This document shows, piece after piece, positions 18,083 through 22,805 of a DNA stretch of 22,805 bases. A program made the position numbers and the translations under genes. The stretch comes from Seminavis robusta (Eukaryota; Bacillariophyta; Bacillariophyceae; Naviculales; Naviculaceae). The notes under the pieces are model-generated. The model was given only the letters and a program-made list of their open reading frames with translations. It searched no databases and was not told where the DNA came from. Position 1 is the stretch's first letter; each line of letters opens with the position of its first letter. The stretch is from the NCBI GenBank assembly GCA_903772945.1, contig CAICTM010001775.1:1-22805 (forward strand). The letters run 5' to 3'.

Positions 18083-19575
18083 GCTGGTTGAGCTTGTGCA
18101 TGCGTTTGCAGGTTGGCTAGCAGCAATACTAGTGGCAGCTCATCTTAGTCTGTAGGTTTGTATAAGTAGATGAACATAATACTTGAACTGGGATGATTCG
18201 ATGTGAGTCTTTGTTGATAGCTTGCTAGATGCTCTCCGGGTGGGTATGATTCCACGAGAAAGGAATGCACGAGTGTCTGTTGTGGCTTGATTCACCCCGC
18301 ACCAAAACTATAGCTGGCACCGTCTTCATCTTTGCTTTGGATGAGAAGCACAATCACAGGCATCAAGAACGACACTTGCATTTCATCTGTTCGTAGAACC
18401 GGTATTATCGTGACATCTGCTTCGCGCTATCCGGCCCCCATCCTCCATGGTCTGCTTTTGGAACTTCTGGCTCCAAGCAATGCATGGGGAAGGTCGCGCC
18501 ATTTCCTTCGAAATCAAGATTGTTCGTTGCGTCGCGTTGACGATGTCCAGCCAAGGACGATGAGGCAAGACGACACGAATCCACCTTGTTCTTGTAGTAC
18601 GAGTATCGCGATATCTGCCTTTCGCTCCATGTATGTTTCGTGATTTCTCTGGTTTTTGGCTGGGGTATGGTCTACCGGTACCAGGTACCGGTACACGATG
18701 AAGCCACACCGAGAAGGTTATTGCTCGTTTCCGGTTGTGCCCAAAGGAAGGTTTTCGCACTGGCACCGGTACAACACAAAACCTCGAAAACCGCGTGCGC
18801 TTACCACACGTAGCCTCGACGTTGCCCCTTTGCTAGCTTGGTCGTAGAGTACCGGTATGTAGATGTTGGATACCGTCAGGTTGGGGTTTTCGTTGAGCAG
18901 CCAGCCAGCATCATCCAATCAGCATACTGGTACTCATTGGAGGTGCTCGAACAGATTGGGCATATTCGAACCTCCTACCGTATTACCGAGACCACGGATC
19001 TCCATACTGCACAAACTCTGTGCTCGAGTCCTGACCCTACTACCAGTAGCTAGCTAGGGTTTGTTCAACTGCAAGACGCACTTCAACCTGATGTTACCTT
19101 CCAGTTTCTCTGCTCCCTATCATAATGAAATCTCTGTTCAAAAAGACATGCTAGAATGATGACTCGAGTCGAGGCTAGAGAGAGAAGTGCATTCATTCAA
19201 GCCGTTGACTACAGGTAGGTGTGTATGAGGCGCACCAGCCAGCTTGTACATGGTGCAACACGAGCACGACACTATCTTTTACTTATTACTGGATCGAGGG
19301 GCGGAAGAAAGGGGTGGATCTCTTGGGGTCTCTGCCGGGAGAGTGTGTCTTTTGGAGCCCTGGTCAAAATCCTTGCAAGCTTGCCTAGTGCATCGCCACG
19401 GCGTCAGCACAACTAGAGCGTTGAAAGAACACGGAAATGCTATAGCATGCCCATAGCAGTATGAGGAGGTGTCAAGCCATGTGACAGCAGTCTCTCCGTG
19501 CTGTCTTGTAGTCAATTTGCATCATTTGGCCAAGCTACATGTAAAGCTCGGTCCCTGAATATTCGTTGGAAGCAC
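18083..19575. other. Gene-free spacer between channel C and the LRR locus
   Basis: No supported gene on either strand. It holds three exact TACCGGTA palindromes (18673-18680, 18686-18693, 18850-18857), the first two nearly adjacent. It also holds weakly similar segments around 18405 and 18610 sharing ATCTGC and TTCGC. Confidence 0.5.
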
Positions 19576-20793
19576 TCAGTGTATGTACAGGAAGCACGTA
19601 TACAAGGGAGAAGAAACGTTTCCGCTTTCGTTGTAGACTGACATGTTCAGTATTCTGGAATAGTTTGCCATCTCCATTAGTTTCACAGGGTCGAACTCGA
19701 TTGGACTGAAGCTAGTCAAAATACCCAAGCTATTTGGCAGTGTGGCCGATAAGGAGTTCCCAGCCAGGTCACAACGTCGCAGACGAGACAGCAAAGCAAA
19801 CTCTGTGGGAATGTTTCCATTTAGTTGATTCCCAAATTTCAATTCGTGGAGAGAAGTCAAGCGACCAATTTCTGTAGGAAGCGTGGAGGATACACCTGGT
19901 TTCTTCAAAATTCCCTGGAGATGCAGATCATGCAGGTTTGTGAGCAGTCCCAACGACGTGGGGATCGTCCCGACTACGTCGTTGAGTTGCAAAGAACGCA
20001 GATTGGTGAGCAGCCCAATTTCGTTTGGTACAGTGAATGCCGTCAAATCTGCCGTATCACGGCTCGAGTGCCAAAGATGCCTCAGATTGGGAAGCAGAAA
20101 TAGCCCAGAAGGAATTTGCCCAGACAGTTCAGTCCACTGTAGACTCAGGACCTCCAATTTGGAGAGCCTAGAAATTTCCCTAGGGATGGGGCCACTCAGC
20201 GTTGTGACGTCCAAACGCAGATTTAGTAGCTGAGACAGATTGCCAATCTCTGAAGGGACGGACCCGGCGAGATTTTCGTTCCAGCTTGCATCCATCATCG
20301 TAAGATCGTTCATCAGGCCAATCTCAGTCGGCAGCTTCCCTGAAAGGAACTGTCCCCGAAGGTCCAAAACAGAGAGCCCGGTTAGCAATGAAATCTCTGG
20401 AGGAATAGTCCCATGGATTTCATGCAGGGAAATGTTGATGTATTTCACAACACCACTGGCATCACATATTAATGAGTAGTCAGTCCTGCACTTCACTACA
20501 CTGTAGATCATTTGCATCTGTTCCATGCCAGCCGCAGTCATCCCGCCGCAAGAAACCCGTGGCAAACCACCACGAATGTTGAGGAAAGTCCATTCGTTGC
20601 AAGGATTCTCGAGATCTGCAATGCTTGGTATCCAAGGCCCCTCCAAGGCATAGTACATGGTCGCCAGAGCAAACCTTTGACGGTGCCACCTTGGCGATAT
20701 GTCTTCAGTACCAAGTGTATCTAGGTCACTGCCAGGCCTGGATATCCATTCCCACGCTTTCGTTCCGGACAACGACAAACCAATTGGCACGGC
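19576..20793 (-). pseudogene. Leucine-rich-repeat protein, 5'-truncated or frameshifted
   Basis: An open frame of about 405 codons that begins right after an in-frame stop and has no ATG until 20658. A pre-LRR segment (RQRFALATMYYALEG, about residues 38-51, then a Cys-containing stretch 64-109) is followed by about nine plant-type repeats (about 112-375) of the form LxxLxxLxLxxxxLxGxIPxEIGxL, ending in VYNESGNVSS. In diatoms such repeats usually sit outside a membrane helix in longer proteins (family knowledge); here the helix and N terminus are missing. The upstream end overlaps the TIR-like frame in a different register, so the two may be one broken gene or a fusion. If transcribed with an ATG at 20658, a 360-residue LRR protein without a signal peptide would result. 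Confidence 0.65.
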
Positions 20794-21379
20794 TCAGAGC
20801 GCGAACAAAGGGCGATTCCCTCAGGGGCACATCCAGTTGCTCTTCCAAGGCACTGTTGTCTCCCTGAAGAATGGCAAAGGAGCAAATCCAAAGGTTTGGT
20901 TTTCTTGTAAAAGGTCGAAAGGCGGCCCGGATGGAGTGCACAAAGTTGGCGAATGGCTCGTCCCAAGAGTGGGTAACAAAAGCATCCACTGGGAGCCCCC
21001 TTGGATTGAGACCGAGTGCGTACGAGCGTCCCGTCTGTCGGCATCTTGGAATGATAATGGCCTTGTTGATATCTCGCATGGATTTTTGAGAGTAGTTCCA
21101 GCCTCCAAAGACCCGCTTGGCCAACGATTCGACGTCCAAAAGTTGCTGGTATGTAATGGACCATGTGCTTGGGCAGGCCGTTTCTCCTTCGTCAGGTGGA
21201 TCTTGGGTCTGTAATGGCGTCAATTCTATGCATACCTCGCTGGGTAGGTTCGTTGGTGTGTCTCCTATCGACCCATCGTCGGTCCTACTTGACGCCACAG
21301 ATTCTTCATTATTGGGGCCATCGAGCAGTGGCTTGCCGAGTAGAGCCTCCAACTCGACATCTCGAGATCTTGATACCAT
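20726..21379 (-). CDS. TIR-like domain protein fragment
   Basis: 217 residues from the first ATG at 21379. The N-terminal 70 residues are acidic and Ser/Pro-rich, probably disordered. They are followed by a globular part with VDAFVTHSWDEPFANFV, PNLWICSFAILQ, ESPFVRAL and NWFVVVRNES. These resemble the THSWDE-type TIR-like domains of algae and other protists. In that family I expect further strands and an IWCVCE-like motif after VVVRN; here the frame ends 10 residues later, so the domain is truncated. The last 65 bp overlap the LRR frame in another register. It could be the 5' half of a chimeric gene broken by a one-base frame difference, or a remnant. Function unknown. Confidence 0.5.
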   Translation of the reverse strand: MVSRSRDVELEALLGKPLLDGPNNEESVASSRTDDGSIGDTPTNLPSEVCIELTPLQTQDPPDEGETACPSTWSITYQQLLDVESLAKRVFGGWNYSQKSMRDINKAIIIPRCRQTGRSYALGLNPRGLPVDAFVTHSWDEPFANFVHSIRAAFRPFTRKPNLWICSFAILQGDNSALEEQLDVPLRESPFVRALSRANWFVVVRNESVGMDIQAWQ

Positions 21380-21959
21380 TACAGGCAAACAGTCTGGGAG
21401 TGGCTTACAGATCTTACAAATAAATGCATTGCACCCGAACTGGGCCGACTTCAAATTTCAGTCGGGATTTTAAATTGACACACCTGTGATGGGAAACTGA
21501 ATACTAAATTTAAAAATAGATGGTTTGAGAAGCAAGGGGGGTATGCCGGGCAGGGCAGGGCAGCGCTGCGGAATCACAGGGAGAAAGCAGGGAGGAGGAC
21601 TGCAGGGCTAAGGGGGACAAGGGGGACCTGTGATGCTCGTAGCTTGTCAGAAAGGTATTTTCGTATGACGGACAGACGACTCGGGATCCACAATCACGGT
21701 TCGTGATTGGGGATGTGTGACTCAAATCAGATGGTTATGCGACAATACCATTGTGGATTGTCTAATCTAACGATCTAAGAGATGTAAAGTTTGTATTTCC
21801 AAATAAGTGAGCAGTATTGATTATTTTCTAGAATAAGCCTGCTAATTGTAAAGCTGTAAGTGAATGTAAGCTGTATCCCGTCGCCTCCCTTACAGCTGAA
21901 ATGAAGCTGGAGCAAGAAACGATAGGAGAGAGTCCCCAGCAAAATGCTGAGGTAAATTA
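21380..21959. other. Gene-free spacer with G-rich tract and hairpins
   Basis: A G-quadruplex-type tract lies at 21536-21560 (runs of 6, 3, 3 and 3 G with loops of 6, 2 and 2). Perfect stem-loops are CCGACT/AGTCGG at 21445-21465 and CAATCACG-GTT-CGTGATTG at 21691-21709. No gene. The copia LTR might extend into its right part, but no LTR pair can be shown. Confidence 0.5.
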
Positions 21960-22805
21960 CCATCCATGAGGAGCTTCCGAATGACAGCAACTGTGGAGCC
22001 GGAAGACCTTATGTGAAAATGTCGGCCCGTTTGTCCAGAGTCGGAATATACTTAGCCACGTTGCCTTCGACTCCCCGATATGACCTGAAGAAATGTACTT
22101 CAATGCCAAATACTTTTTGCGCGCAGACATTTTGGAACATTCACAAGAGACAAGCAACCTTGTTGTCTTCGAAACTGTGAGAGCGCACGAGACTGTCAGT
22201 AATTACCGGCATATTCAGTTTGCTACCAATTCCTTTGAGCAAAGCTCGCATAGGAAGCAGCTCCTCATTGACATGCTGAAGGCAACAATACTCAGCAGCA
22301 GTGGAGCTCAAGTAATATCAGTTCTGTAGCTTGCTGGACCGATAATAGGGCACCCAAAAGAGTCAGGACAAAATCCAGTGCGAGACTTGACGGACACAGG
22401 ATCCTGTTCATCCTCATATCCATACAATCCGGCGAAGTCAGCATCGACCCAACAATCAAGTCCCTGATCAAGTTTAGGGCTAAACAAATGCCTTTGTCAC
22501 TTGTGCCATCAGTACCGAATGATACGTTTGATTGCTTGAGCATGGAATGCCTGGATTGTGACTGAATCGTGCCACCTGGTGCACACTAAATGTGATGTCT
22601 GGGCGGGTTTCGACGCAATATAAAGAAGCATCCCAACTGCAGCTGGATAGCTCCACTCTTCTTCAAATGGGGCCCCAGTTTGTCAGCTCCGAGGAGATCG
22701 GTGGCGGCAGGAAAAGCTTCTTGCTAGCGTCAGACATACCAGTTATATTCGATGACTTTATTGATGAGCCCTTTTTGAGTAAGCTCAACATTGTCTCCCT
22801 GTCTT
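21960..22805 (-). pseudogene. Decayed Ty1/copia pol fragment (RT end and RNase H)
   Basis: Retrotransposon remnant read on the minus strand and cut by the window edge. Typical copia pieces appear in order but in different frames: VELTQKGLI (near 22785), EWSYPAAVGMLLYIAS (22658-22611), VDADFAGLYGYEDEQ followed by SVKSRTGF (22448-22371), an AAEY-type RNase H segment, SARKKYLALKY (near 22128), and ADIFT followed by a stop (near 22010). Several indels and stops separate them, so no intact polyprotein is made. The 3' LTR expected further left is not recognisable. In diatoms such elements are common sources of insertions (family knowledge). Confidence 0.8.

Noticed and set aside
1..22805. tRNA, rRNA or CRISPR array
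   Set aside because: No cloverleaf with a GGTTCGAATCC-type arm, no rRNA-like segment and no repeat-spacer array with uniform spacers was seen on either strand.

Overview
The window looks like nuclear DNA of a stramenopile, most probably a pennate diatom. Evidence: a single-pass receptor guanylate cyclase split by eleven short GT-AG introns (72-105 nt), plant-type leucine-rich repeats of the kind abundant in diatom proteomes, a decayed Ty1/copia element, and long gene-poor spacers full of small palindromic repeats. Genus-level assignment (for example Seminavis-like) would be a guess.

Layout. Three intronless, same-strand paralogues of an ionotropic glutamate receptor-like channel lie at 783-2780 (A), 5504-7360 (B) and 16187-18082 (C). 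Each has a signal peptide, S1, M1, pore loop, M3, S2, M4 and a cytoplasmic coiled-coil tail, and none has an amino-terminal domain. Between B and C, on the opposite strand, a 12-exon gene (13499 down to 9037, about 1160 codons) encodes a periplasmic-binding-protein-like ectodomain, one membrane helix, a protein kinase domain and a class III guanylate cyclase. Four of its exons are microexons of 13, 15, 17 and 19 nt, recovered here because the domain motifs only read through when they are included. At the right, on the minus strand, a TIR-like fragment (21379-20726) overlaps out of frame a leucine-rich-repeat fragment (20793-19576). This looks like a chimeric or frameshifted gene. The right edge (21960-22805, minus) is a decayed copia RT/RNase H remnant.

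The spacers are rich in structure: a 620-bp block of inverted, direct and tandem repeats (4153-4770), a 277-bp MITE candidate with 24-bp terminal inverted repeats (7911-8187), an ATTGG foldback (8490-8620), two 8-copy arrays of a 10-bp GTGGTCA unit (14611-14794), and ten exact copies of the palindrome TACCGGTA, all outside genes.

Functionally, the left 18 kb reads as a small-molecule sensing island: ligand-gated cation channels flanking a receptor that would turn ligand binding into cGMP. Co-regulation is only an inference. Symmetric motifs sit upstream of B and C, but no motif was found that is shared by all four genes.
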